Shown here in pieces: positions 52,887-61,223 of a DNA stretch of 64,000 nt. Each line of letters begins with the position of its first letter. Position 1 is the stretch's first letter. The notes beneath the pieces were generated by a model. It made no database searches. It saw nothing but the letters and a program-made list of their open reading frames with translations, and was not told where the DNA came from. A program made the translations under genes and the position numbers. The stretch spans positions 1,984,001-2,048,000 of the forward strand of contig NZ_CP021422.1 in assembly GCF_002201475.1 (NCBI RefSeq), in the 5' to 3' direction. This DNA is from Acutalibacter muris. Lineage in GTDB: Bacteria > Bacillota > Clostridia > Oscillospirales > Acutalibacteraceae.

Positions 52887-53543
52887 CGGACTCCTTTCCG
52901 TTTAGGAAAGGCCACACAGCGCTGTCGGCACAGCGCCAAATACTGTGGACGTTCATGATCTCCCGCATCCCGGGGCAATTTTAGTGTCCGATGCGCGCCA
53001 TGAAAGTCAGAGGCCACACGAGTGTAACCTCACCGAAACTGTGTGTTTTTTAGCTTTCGCTATATTTATTTTAACACTTTCGCACTGAAATTGCAATACT
53101 GAGATTGGAATTGTCGAAAAGCCTTTTTCTTTGTTTATGCAGCGCAAATTTTGAGTGCCAGAAATTCAGTCGACTCTGCCGTCCGATGTCTTCCGCGCGG
53201 TAGGTCTCGCCTGTCGGCTCGGTCGGTGCTTGACAAGAGTTCATGTTTTGCATGAACTCTACGCCACATGGCGACCAGCGCCCCCGCGCTTTAACCTGCT
53301 TGTCTTTTTGATGGCTTTCTGCGTCCTCTGGGGCTGGAAAATCTTTCAGAGTCCTGCATATCTGCACTGTGGTAATCATCCCTCACAAATCGCCACAAAT
53401 GCCACAACACGGTGTTTTACCTGTGGTCGGTCAACTTCCCTACCACTGCCTCAAATCGTCCGACAGCGCCCTCACACGGCTCAACAGCCTGTTGCTTGGT
53501 TGATGTTAGGTGTTTTCTGTCATGCCCTTTTCCGTATATTCCT
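52887..53543. other. Intergenic joint of element 2 before the cargo
   Basis: No credible gene. It holds a 29-bp boundary repeat (53127-53155), an iteron-like unit (53384-53418), and a hairpin around GAGTTCATG/CATGAACTC near 53238-53260. The part from ~53160 is homologous to 42480-42780 in element 1, which marks where the two elements resume similarity after the missing block. Confidence 0.5.
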
Positions 53544-54899
53544 CTATTTTCTGCACTGCCTCCCCATCCAGCGCCACAAGGTCACCGGCCGCCCCTCGTG
53601 CATGACTCTCGTCCCATCCAGATCATACACACAGTCATCGTTAAAGGTGTGTATCCAAGAGAAGTGCCCCATATACTCCAGCGGCCTGCCCTGGCCGTCC
53701 TTATGCAGCCCGGACTGGTCCACGATCCGCTCAAATAGGGAAACATGGACATTCTCCGCGCCAGCCGCTTTCAGCCGCTGCACGAGTGGCAGCACGAGGC
53801 CGTCTGGGGGCACGATGGGGTCGTTCTCAGCCTGGGTGAACCACATGGGCAGGTGCTTAAGGTTCTCAATATCCTGCTGAGAGAAATCGCTGGGCCGCAA
53901 GGCCTCGCAGACCGGGTATGCCGCAGCGAAGAAGTCCGGATAGCTCAGGAGCATACGCATGGTCATGAATCCGCCGTTGGAGCAACCTCCAATATACACC
54001 CTATCCCGGTCGATGTCCGGGTGCAGCTCAATAAACTCGTCAATCGCGGCCTTCACCGCCTCGGTGTACATGCTTTTGCTGCTGGTAAGCTCCTGGGGAT
54101 CCTGATGGTTCACCGCGCCGGAATTCATCCAGAAGGTGGGGCACTGGGGGGCCAGCACATAGGCCGCGCCTCCCAGCTTGCGCTGAATATCGTCGGAGGA
54201 GATGGCCACCACCTTGTTGCCGGTGTAGGCCAAAGCCGGGTCATCGCCGCCCTCGCCGTGGCCGTGGAGCCAAATCACCAGGGGCAGCTTCTCCGGGAAG
54301 GTATGCTCCCACTCGTCGCCGTAGTTGCTGTCCAGGGCGGTGAAGCTTTGCTTGGCATGGTCCAAGTCCGGGGTGAAATAGCCGTAGTTCAGAGGGAGCG
54401 GCTCATAGTGGGAGCACCCATTCTGCCATCCCCTCAGCTGTGGGCAGATATCCCCCTGGGACTCGTCGAATATCCAGCCGTTTATGGGCACTTCGCCGGG
54501 GATATCCTTCACCTGGGTGACCCGGTAGCGGCACTCCACCAGGGCGTTGTAGCCGCCCTCCCGGAGGCTCGCCGCCATAGAGTAGCCGATGGGAGCGCCC
54601 ATCTGGTAGGGCATCTCCAGAGCGATGTGCCCCGACTGGTAGACCTTACCGCCGTTCTCGTCGCAGGGGTATGCCGCCGACACCGGGCGGTAGCCTTGGG
54701 AAGGGAAAATCTTCGGACCGGGCCAGGTGTGGTTCTCAAGGAAGCCCTTGCCGGTCTTGGGGTCGATGCGCTCCACGTAGACGGAGAAGGTGTCTTTGTC
54801 AATGCACTCGGCGCGGACGGACTTGGGGGCTTTCAAAATGAGCTTGGTGATGTAGGGGCCGTTGTCGGTAACAATGGTGAAGGTTTTGTATGGGTACAT
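53544..54899 (-). CDS. Alpha/beta-hydrolase esterase, cargo copy 2
   Basis: A 451-residue protein with the same nucleophile elbow (GGCSNGG) and C-terminal His as copy 1. About seven substitutions, nearly all in the C-terminal half (YPDFF for YPGFF, SQQD for SEQD, DQSGLHKD for DKSGLYKD). The IS110 insertion upstream of the ferredoxin gene separates this gene from the operon promoter, so its expression is doubtful. Confidence 0.82.
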   Translation of the reverse strand: MYPYKTFTIVTDNGPYITKLILKAPKSVRAECIDKDTFSVYVERIDPKTGKGFLENHTWPGPKIFPSQGYRPVSAAYPCDENGGKVYQSGHIALEMPYQMGAPIGYSMAASLREGGYNALVECRYRVTQVKDIPGEVPINGWIFDESQGDICPQLRGWQNGCSHYEPLPLNYGYFTPDLDHAKQSFTALDSNYGDEWEHTFPEKLPLVIWLHGHGEGGDDPALAYTGNKVVAISSDDIQRKLGGAAYVLAPQCPTFWMNSGAVNHQDPQELTSSKSMYTEAVKAAIDEFIELHPDIDRDRVYIGGCSNGGFMTMRMLLSYPDFFAAAYPVCEALRPSDFSQQDIENLKHLPMWFTQAENDPIVPPDGLVLPLVQRLKAAGAENVHVSLFERIVDQSGLHKDGQGRPLEYMGHFSWIHTFNDDCVYDLDGTRVMHEGRPVTLWRWMGRQCRK

Positions 54900-54911
54900 G
54901 GTTGTCCTCCT

Positions 54912-55685
54912 TTACTTTTGGCAATTCCCCGCAATAATTTCCTTGAGCGGGATGTTGGGGTTGCGGTAGCGGCGCTCAGGGTTGACTTCCTTGAAGGTGG
55001 CGAACTGTATGGACTTCTGTGGGCAGGCGTGGATGCAGGCCATGCAGCTTACGCAGTCGGTATAGTCGTGTTCGGCCTTGCTGTCCTCCACAGATATGCA
55101 CCCCATAGGACACACCCGTGAGCATATGCCGCACCCGATGCAGTCCTCCGTCACCCGGTAGTAGGGCTTTGACAGCATGGGGCCGTTCTCTTTTATCATG
55201 CTGACAAACCCCTGATAGAAGTCCTTTTCACGTTGCGATGCAAACTGTATCTCCCGCTTTCTGCCATCGATGTCGGCCTTGATGGCGGCTAAATGATCGT
55301 CAACCTTCTTCTCAGGCTCCAGCTTTTTCTGTTCCTCCATGTCGAACACCGGCAGGGCGTTGTCCAGCATGATAACGGTGTTGATGTAGTCGGCCTTTTT
55401 GCCGATACTTGTAAGATACTCCTGTACCCGCTCAGCCACGCCGCCGTGGTGGCAGCCGTAGGTGATGACGATGTAAAAGTAATCTGTCTCGAATTCCGAG
55501 TTTTTGATAAACTCCTTGATGACCTCGGGCATATCCAGCTCATAGAGCGGGCACACGATGCCGATGGAATCAGCCTTATAATGACGCTCCGTCTTTTTCA
55601 GCTCCTGGGGAATGCTGACGAGCTCCATGTCGAACTGCTTTGCGGCATAGAGGCTGTTGCCGGTGGCGGTGAAGTAAAAGACCAT
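54912..55685 (-). CDS. EFR1-family flavodoxin/ferredoxin protein, cargo copy 2
   Basis: A 257-residue protein with FTATGNSLYAAK and both 4Fe-4S motifs intact; about 18 differences from copy 1. Its ribosome binding site (AGGAGG) survives, but the IS110 element begins only a few bases upstream. That cuts it off from the CMD-family gene. Confidence 0.88.
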   Translation of the reverse strand: MVFYFTATGNSLYAAKQFDMELVSIPQELKKTERHYKADSIGIVCPLYELDMPEVIKEFIKNSEFETDYFYIVITYGCHHGGVAERVQEYLTSIGKKADYINTVIMLDNALPVFDMEEQKKLEPEKKVDDHLAAIKADIDGRKREIQFASQREKDFYQGFVSMIKENGPMLSKPYYRVTEDCIGCGICSRVCPMGCISVEDSKAEHDYTDCVSCMACIHACPQKSIQFATFKEVNPERRYRNPNIPLKEIIAGNCQK

Positions 55686-55719
55686 GATGTTTTCCTCCTA
55701 TTACAATATATTTGGTCGA

Positions 55720-56009
55720 AAGAACCCTTCAACCAGAAGGGCTTTTCACCGTCTCGTGCCTAAGCTACAATAAGAGTGGCAACTGGCTGACGTATACCTC
55801 CTGGGGCTTCAAAGTCCGTAATCAAGACAGTCCGCCATCCTCTTGTTGCAGCGTTCGGTTTAAGCAGATTGAGCCAGTCCTGTGGTTCATCTTCCCACCC
55901 ATGGGCGGGAAGATAGATTTGCCGGCAGAGTTCGTGTCACCCAATAGATTGAATCGGCAGCGAGAAAAGATGGGTTCCGGTTGTGCAATATTGTATTGGA
56001 GGAATGTAA
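55720..56009 (+). ncRNA. Candidate bridge RNA region of the IS110-family element
   Basis: About 300 non-coding bases precede the transposase, where IS110-group elements encode their bridge RNA. A strong hairpin ATCTTCCC/GGGAAGAT with an inner CCCATGGG (55889-55914) is visible. No guide loops were derived, so this is a positional inference. Confidence 0.4.
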
Positions 56010-57213
56010 ATGAACTCTGTTGGCATCGATGTTTCAAAGGGCAAAAGCACAGTATGTGTCAAGCGTGTTGGCGAAGAAGTGCTTTCACCGTTTGAGATCA
56101 ACCACACCGCCAGTGAACTCAGCGAGTTGGCAAAGCTGCTGAAAAGCCTGGACGGTGAGATTCGTGTGGTCATGGAGGCGACAGGTAACTATCATCTGCC
56201 TATTGCTTCCACCTTGCATAGTGCGGGTGTTTTCGTTTCGGTCGTCAATCCTGTGTTGATACATGGATATGGAAACAACAGCCTGCGACCCGCTAAAACG
56301 GACAGGAAGGACGCAGAGAAACTTGCTGACTACGGCCTGCAGCACTGGGCTGACCTTTTACCTTATGCACCGCCGGAAGATACCAGGGCGTTGCTCAAGA
56401 CCTGCTACCGTCAGTACCAGCAGTGCGCAAAGATTCAGACCATGCTCAAAAACAATCTGATTTCTCTGCTGGACATGGTATTCCCAGGCTCAAATCGCCT
56501 TTTCACAAGCCCGCAAAGGGCTGACGGCACTGAAAAGTGGGTAGACTTTGTGGACAAGTTCTGGCATTGCGGCTGTGTTTCTGGGCTTTCTGAGAATGTC
56601 TTTATCGCCAGATACCAGAAATGGTGCGGTAAACATGGATATCATTTCAACGTGGACAAAGCCTGTGAAATTCACAGACACGCCAGCGCCTGTGTCAGCG
56701 TGTTTGCTAAAACCGACACTACCAAGTTTCTGGTCAACCAGGCCGTTTTACAACTCATGGCTGCTTCCTCAAACCTTGCGGCTCTTAGGCAGAAAATGCA
56801 GTCCTTAGCCTCTACTCTACCCGAATATTTTGTGGTAATGGAAAAGTTCGGTGTCGGCCTTGCCCTCGGCCCCCAGCTTATGGCTGAGATTGGCGACGTG
56901 CGGCCGCTTCAAGTCCAAGAAATCCTTGGTTGCTTTCGCTGGGATTGATGCACCGCCTTACCAGTCTGGCACTCTCAATATCCACAGCCGCAGCATTTCC
57001 AAGCGCGGCTCTCCTGCTCTGCGCAGAACCTTGTTTTTGATTATGACTGCAATCCTGATCCGCTCTCCAGCCGATGAACCTGTTTACCAGTTTATGGACA
57101 AAAAGCGTTCTGAGGGCAAGCCTTACAAAGTTTACATGATGGCTTCCGCTAACAAGTTCCTGCGTATTTACTATGCTTCTGTGAAATCTTATCTCGATTC
57201 TTTAGAAGCATAA
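56010..57213 (+). pseudogene. IS110-family transposase with a 1-bp frameshift
   Basis: The first frame (56010-56948) reads MNSVGIDVSKGKSTVCVKR, VVMEATGNYHLP and RPAKTDRKDAEKLADY, the acidic residues of the RuvC-like DEDD domain. The C-terminal Tnp_20 domain continues in another frame from about 56905: RFKSKKSLVAFAGIDAPPYQ, HSRSISKRGSPALRRTLF, with the conserved Ser. One extra C near 56903 explains the shift. It may be a real lesion or a base-call error. Confidence 0.8.
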
Positions 57214-57351
57214 CTGTTTATGAATTTAATTATCCCAGGCCAACGCTTTTTACTGCTGGCGGTGGCCTGGTTCCATATACTCTTTTTTGCAACACATTTA
57301 TTTTTTTGCTTTTCTTGCTTTTTTCTATTGACTTTTTTTAGCAGGTCTTGA

Positions 57352-58077
57352 TTATTTTGAAGCGTTTTCAATGCAGTTCAAGGCGTTCAGGCTTCTGGGA
57401 TAGCCGATATAAGGCAGGCACTGGCTGACCATATGGATCAAGAAAAGCCTGTCATTGCCCACCACTATATTGGCCCGGGCATGGGCGGTGAGCTGGGGAT
57501 CGCATCCGCCCTGTGCCGCCAGGAAGCAGAAGGTTATCATCTCCCGCTGGGGCAGGCTCAGGCCCTTGCGGGTGTAGTAATCACCAAAGCAATTGCTTGC
57601 AAGCCAGCTATTGATGTGCCGTTTCTCCTTGGGGCCCTGCTCCCAGCTCTCACGCAGACCCTCACCGAAGGCCTCCACTTGCACCTGGTTCCCCGCCTCC
57701 CGGCGCTGTTCGGGCTCAACGGTGCCTTGGGGCTCCAATGGCAGGGCTATGCCCCTGCAGGTCAATTCCTCGTTGACCGCGTCCAGGAAGGGCAGTATAC
57801 GGCCAAATCCCAGATAGGCCGCGGCCTGGTATACAGCCTCCTTTACCTCCACCGGGGTAAGCCCGCCGTCCAGGGCCAGGGGCAGCATGAGCCGGAAAGC
57901 GCCCAGCCCCTGACAGCCCAGCAGGGTGGCCAGAATTGCTAGGTAGCGTGTAGAATCATCCATAGGCGGCAGTTCCGGTAGAGTGTCTAGCGCCTCGCCA
58001 AAGGCAAAGTTTGTGAAAATTTGAGCGAACTCCGGGTCGCTCTCGCTAAGGCCCGGGAAAATTTTCTTCATATCCAT
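57352..58077 (-). CDS. Carboxymuconolactone decarboxylase-family protein, cargo copy 2
   Basis: A 241-residue protein with the same two-repeat layout as copy 1, a three-residue insertion (LPELPP region) and many substitutions, mostly conservative. The Cys and His in FCFLAAQGGCDPQLTAHARAN are kept. Its divergence, against the identical LysR gene only 1.7 kb away, marks a recombination boundary. Confidence 0.82.
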   Translation of the reverse strand: MDMKKIFPGLSESDPEFAQIFTNFAFGEALDTLPELPPMDDSTRYLAILATLLGCQGLGAFRLMLPLALDGGLTPVEVKEAVYQAAAYLGFGRILPFLDAVNEELTCRGIALPLEPQGTVEPEQRREAGNQVQVEAFGEGLRESWEQGPKEKRHINSWLASNCFGDYYTRKGLSLPQREMITFCFLAAQGGCDPQLTAHARANIVVGNDRLFLIHMVSQCLPYIGYPRSLNALNCIENASK

Positions 58078-58098
58078 TCTCTCTTGCTCCTTTCCTGC

Positions 58099-58497
58099 TC
58101 AGGGCAGTTTGCTGTATTCTTCGTCGCTGACCGGCTCGCACCACTGGGTGGAGTAGTCCTCCCCGGGCACCTCCACCGCCACATGGACGAATTCGCTGTC
58201 TTTTGCCGCGCCGTGCCAGTGCTTGACTTCTGGTGGAATGTTCACTACGTCCCCAAAATGGAGTTCTTGGGGTTCACGCTCCCACTCTTGATACCAGCCC
58301 CGGCCGCTGGTGCAGAGCAAAATCTGCCCGCCGCCGGACTTGGCGTGGTGGATGTGCCAGAAGTTCCGGCATCCCGGCTCGAAGGTGACATTAAAAATCT
58401 GAACGCCCGCCTTGCTCAAGGGAGACAGGTATGACTGCCCGGTGAAATAGGCTCCGGCGGGGTTCGGCCCGCCTTTGGGGAATAGTGTGCCGCTCAT
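58099..58497 (-). CDS. Cupin-domain protein, cargo copy 2
   Basis: A 132-residue cupin keeping FWHIHHAKSGGG and VKHWHGAAKDSEFVHV. It differs from copy 1 at about eight positions, for example QEWEREPQELHFGDVVNIPPE. It overlaps no neighbour and lies between the dehydrogenase and the CMD-family gene. Confidence 0.85.
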   Translation of the reverse strand: MSGTLFPKGGPNPAGAYFTGQSYLSPLSKAGVQIFNVTFEPGCRNFWHIHHAKSGGGQILLCTSGRGWYQEWEREPQELHFGDVVNIPPEVKHWHGAAKDSEFVHVAVEVPGEDYSTQWCEPVSDEEYSKLP

Positions 58498-58513
58498 GGT
58501 TTTCTCCTTTTGG

Positions 58514-59671
58514 TTACATGACTTCCATCAGCATTTGGAAAATTTCCTCCCTGGGCAGCACCCGGGGCATACTCTCGTTCACGCCGCAATTCTCCGCGAC
58601 CTTGCGCAGGATATCCTCGTCCACCTTCAGCCCCAGCCCGGTAAAGCTGCTGTCCAGCCCCAGCTCCTTCACGAACGCAGCCACAGCCTCAACGGCCTCG
58701 TCCGCCAGCTCCTGAGTGGTCTTCCCGGCGGGGTCTAAGTCGAACACCCTCTGCCCAAACCGGGCGAATTTTTCGGGCATATCCTTCACAATGTGCCGGT
58801 AGTAACTGGGGTGTATGACTGCAAGGGCCATGCCGTGGTTACCGCCAGTGTAGGCGCAAAGCTGGGCCTCGATGGGGTGGCACTGGAAGCCGCCCTCCTT
58901 GCCGCAGTTGAAGAGGAACGTCTGGGGCAGGGAGGAATCCCACATGAGGTTGCCGAGAATCTCGATATTCTTGGGGTCCCTCCGCCAGGCCCGGGCATTC
59001 TCAATAATATCGTGCATGACGGCCTCGTTCATGGCGTCGGACACGCACTCGCCGGGGCCGAAGTAGGTCTCCATGCAGTGGCTGAGATTGTCGAAAATGC
59101 CGGAGGCCAGCTGCTTTTGCGGTACTGTCAGCAGATAGGTGGGGTCACAGATAGCGAAGCCGGCGGGGGTGCCCGGCATGGTGGCTTTCGTGTTCAGCGC
59201 CTTATTGCTGATACCGCCCAGCCCGTTCATTTCCGAGCCGGTGCCCGAGAGGGTGACGACAGCGCCCCAGGGTGTGCCGCTCATGGGGTAGTAATGGTCC
59301 TCGAAAATCAGCTTCCAGTAGTCGCCGGGGGCCTTCGCCGCCGCCGAAATGACCTTCACACAGTCCATCACCGAGCCGCCGCCTACGGCCAGGATGAAGT
59401 CAACGTTCTGGTTTTTGACGGTCTCGGCACCCTTTACCACCATGTCATAAGTGGGGTTGGAGGTGATGCCGCCGAAGTCAACGACAGTCTTGCCTGCCTG
59501 CTCCAAAATACCGGTGAGCTGGTCGTAGAGCCCGCTGCGCTTCACGGACCCGCCGCCGTAAGCCAGCATGACAGTCTTGCCGTAAGCCCGCAGCTCCATA
59601 CCCAAATGCCGCTCTACGCCGCCCTCGCCGAACAGTACCTTTACCGGTGCGTGATAGAAAAAGTTTTTCAT
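58514..59671 (-). CDS. Iron-containing alcohol dehydrogenase, cargo copy 2
   Basis: A 385-residue protein identical to copy 1 except four residues in the last ~35 (TGLGLK, KVAENCGVNESMP). The identical tract between the two elements therefore begins inside this gene, near 58633, and runs to attachment site 3. Confidence 0.92.
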   Translation of the reverse strand: MKNFFYHAPVKVLFGEGGVERHLGMELRAYGKTVMLAYGGGSVKRSGLYDQLTGILEQAGKTVVDFGGITSNPTYDMVVKGAETVKNQNVDFILAVGGGSVMDCVKVISAAAKAPGDYWKLIFEDHYYPMSGTPWGAVVTLSGTGSEMNGLGGISNKALNTKATMPGTPAGFAICDPTYLLTVPQKQLASGIFDNLSHCMETYFGPGECVSDAMNEAVMHDIIENARAWRRDPKNIEILGNLMWDSSLPQTFLFNCGKEGGFQCHPIEAQLCAYTGGNHGMALAVIHPSYYRHIVKDMPEKFARFGQRVFDLDPAGKTTQELADEAVEAVAAFVKELGLDSSFTGLGLKVDEDILRKVAENCGVNESMPRVLPREEIFQMLMEVM

Positions 59672-59702
59672 GAAAATGACCTCCTGTTTTTGTGTTGGTT
59701 AC

Positions 59703-59742
59703 ATTATAACAGAAGGCCATTGAAATGTAAAATGCCCATTTT
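59703..59742 (-). promoter_or_regulatory. Cargo operon promoter with palindrome (copy 2)
   Basis: Identical to copy 1: TTTACA (59726-59731), TATAAT (59703-59708), and the AAAATG-CC-CATTTT palindrome (59729-59742). Confidence 0.65.
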
Positions 59743-59752
59743 GAATAAAGCA

Positions 59753-60622
59753 TTATTCGGAAATTGCATGAACCACATGCTCAAGGAACGCCTCCAGCGC
59801 CGGAGTCTGCACGGGCTTTTTCTTCCATATCAGAGACGCCGAGGCGGTCTTACCCTTGGCGAATGGAAGGAAGATCAGGCCCTCCTGGCGTTCCCCGACC
59901 GTACCCAGGCAGACGATCAGCGCGCCGGCGGTTTGGGCCAGGGGAAAGGCATTGTAGATGAGGTTGTAGGTGGCCCCTACCCGTTCTTCAGCCCCTTGCC
60001 CCAGCCAGCGCAAAAGCTCCTGCTTGAATACGGTGTTCTCCGGCAATATCAGCCGCTCCTGCCGGAGCTGCCTGCCCGATACCTCCGGCTCCCCGGCCAA
60101 TGGATGGCTCTCTGGCACCAGCACACCCCAGGTCTCTGTCAGGCCCAGCTCAAGTATCTCAAAGGTGGCCGGATTCACATTCCGCATGACAAATCCCGCG
60201 TCCAGCAGCCCCTTCTCGATATCCTCGCATATGCGGTCGGCGTTTTCGGATATCAGGTGGAAGTGTACGCTGGGGTGCAGCACTTGAAAGGCGGCGATCT
60301 GCTCTGCCAAAAATCGCACCGAGCCGGTCTCGCCCATGCCCAGGTACAGCTCGCCGGAGAGCTCCGCGGCGCCGGTGTCTTCTCGCACGGCCTTCTGGTA
60401 GAGGGCGAGAATTTCTCGGGCGGTCTCACGAAAGAGGAGGCCGTCCTTTGTGAGGCTGACGTTCTTTTTTGTGCGGATAAAAAGTGTCTTGCCAAGCTCA
60501 CGCTCCAGGTCCATCAGCTGCCGGGAAACGGTGGGCTGGGAGACGTGGAGGAGCTCGGCGGCGTGGGTGATGCTGCCTTCTTCGGCGGTCATCAGGAAGT
60601 ATTCGAGAACGCGTAAATCCAC
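59753..60622 (-). CDS. LysR-family transcriptional regulator, cargo copy 2
   Basis: A 289-residue regulator with the same sequence as copy 1. Two identical activator genes and two identical operator promoters mean that the two cargo operons should respond to the same effector and be cross-regulated. Confidence 0.93.
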   Translation of the reverse strand: MDLRVLEYFLMTAEEGSITHAAELLHVSQPTVSRQLMDLERELGKTLFIRTKKNVSLTKDGLLFRETAREILALYQKAVREDTGAAELSGELYLGMGETGSVRFLAEQIAAFQVLHPSVHFHLISENADRICEDIEKGLLDAGFVMRNVNPATFEILELGLTETWGVLVPESHPLAGEPEVSGRQLRQERLILPENTVFKQELLRWLGQGAEERVGATYNLIYNAFPLAQTAGALIVCLGTVGERQEGLIFLPFAKGKTASASLIWKKKPVQTPALEAFLEHVVHAISE

Positions 60623-60973
60623 TATGTTTCTCCTCTCATTTTCACTTTGACTTATAGTATATCAGGTAGGGGCGTTGGACTGCAAGAGTTTTTGAGAGCG
60701 ATTCATGCAATTGATTGTTTTCTTTGTTTAGCGGCGCAAATTTTGAGCTGACGAACTCTTGACAGTTAGCTTGTGTGCATGGTATTATCTATGTAGTTTT
60801 CTGAGAGTTTTTTCAGACAAGCAGATGAAAAAAGCCCTTTTTGAGGGCTGAGAAAATCCAACATCATCAATAAATCATCAAAATCTTTTGTGGCGTACTT
60901 TTCGGGAACACAAACGGCTCAACGGCGCGGAAAACTGGCTGTTGTATGTCCTCTCATGTCTTTTCCACATCCA
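60623..60973. other. Right end of element 2
   Basis: Same content as 48205-48555: LysR promoter, 29-bp repeat (60720-60748), outward promoter (TTGACA 60759-60764, TATTAT 60783-60788), hairpin AGCCCT/AGGGCT (60833-60849) and arm repeat (60862-60883). No gene. Confidence 0.65.
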
Positions 60974-61018
60974 CTCCAAAACCGCGTGCCGAGGGTTCGA
61001 ATCCTTCTGCCCCTGCCA
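60974..61018 (+). other. Attachment site 3
   Basis: The third exact copy of the 45-bp tRNA-Trp 3' segment, forming the junction of elements 2 and 3. Confidence 0.9.
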
Positions 61019-61223
61019 CAGACATGGCCCGGAATTCCTTGGAATTCCGGGCTTTTCTCGTGTTTTGGGGTGGTGGTATGCGGTCTATAGTGCCGCTCCA
61101 TTTTGCCTGTTTTGCGCTTCATTTTCGCATCTGGTCGTATCCGTTTCTAACCTTTCCGTCTGGCACATCATCAATAAATCATCAAAATTTCGGGGCTTGT
61201 TCGGTGGCATCGGCCTGCTCTGG

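Larger units (their letters stand above)
55700..57351 (+). mobile_element. IS110-family insertion in the cargo operon of element 2
   Basis: Comparison with element 1, where TTCCTCCTGT runs directly into TTATTTTGAAG, shows about 1.65 kb of extra DNA here. It contains an IS110-type transposase on the plus strand, no terminal inverted repeats and no target duplication, as usual for that family. A hairpin CCAGGCCA/TGGCCTGG (57235-57272) follows the gene. Confidence 0.82.
48556..61018. mobile_element. Integrative mobilisable element 2 at tRNA-Trp
   Basis: Bounded by attachment sites 2 and 3. It contains integrase, relaxase, MobC, oriT, a winged-helix gene, excisionase, sigma-like gene, and the six-gene cargo interrupted by an IS110-family element. 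No conjugation pore genes are present, so it is a mobilisable rather than self-transmissible element. Confidence 0.82.

Noticed and set aside
53745..55121. 458-codon plus-strand open frame opposite the esterase and ferredoxin genes
   Set aside because: Antisense shadow; the minus strand carries catalytic motifs and good starts.
40708..61018. CRISPR array suggested by several short repeats
   Set aside because: The repeats are far apart, of different classes and without regular spacers; no cas gene is present.
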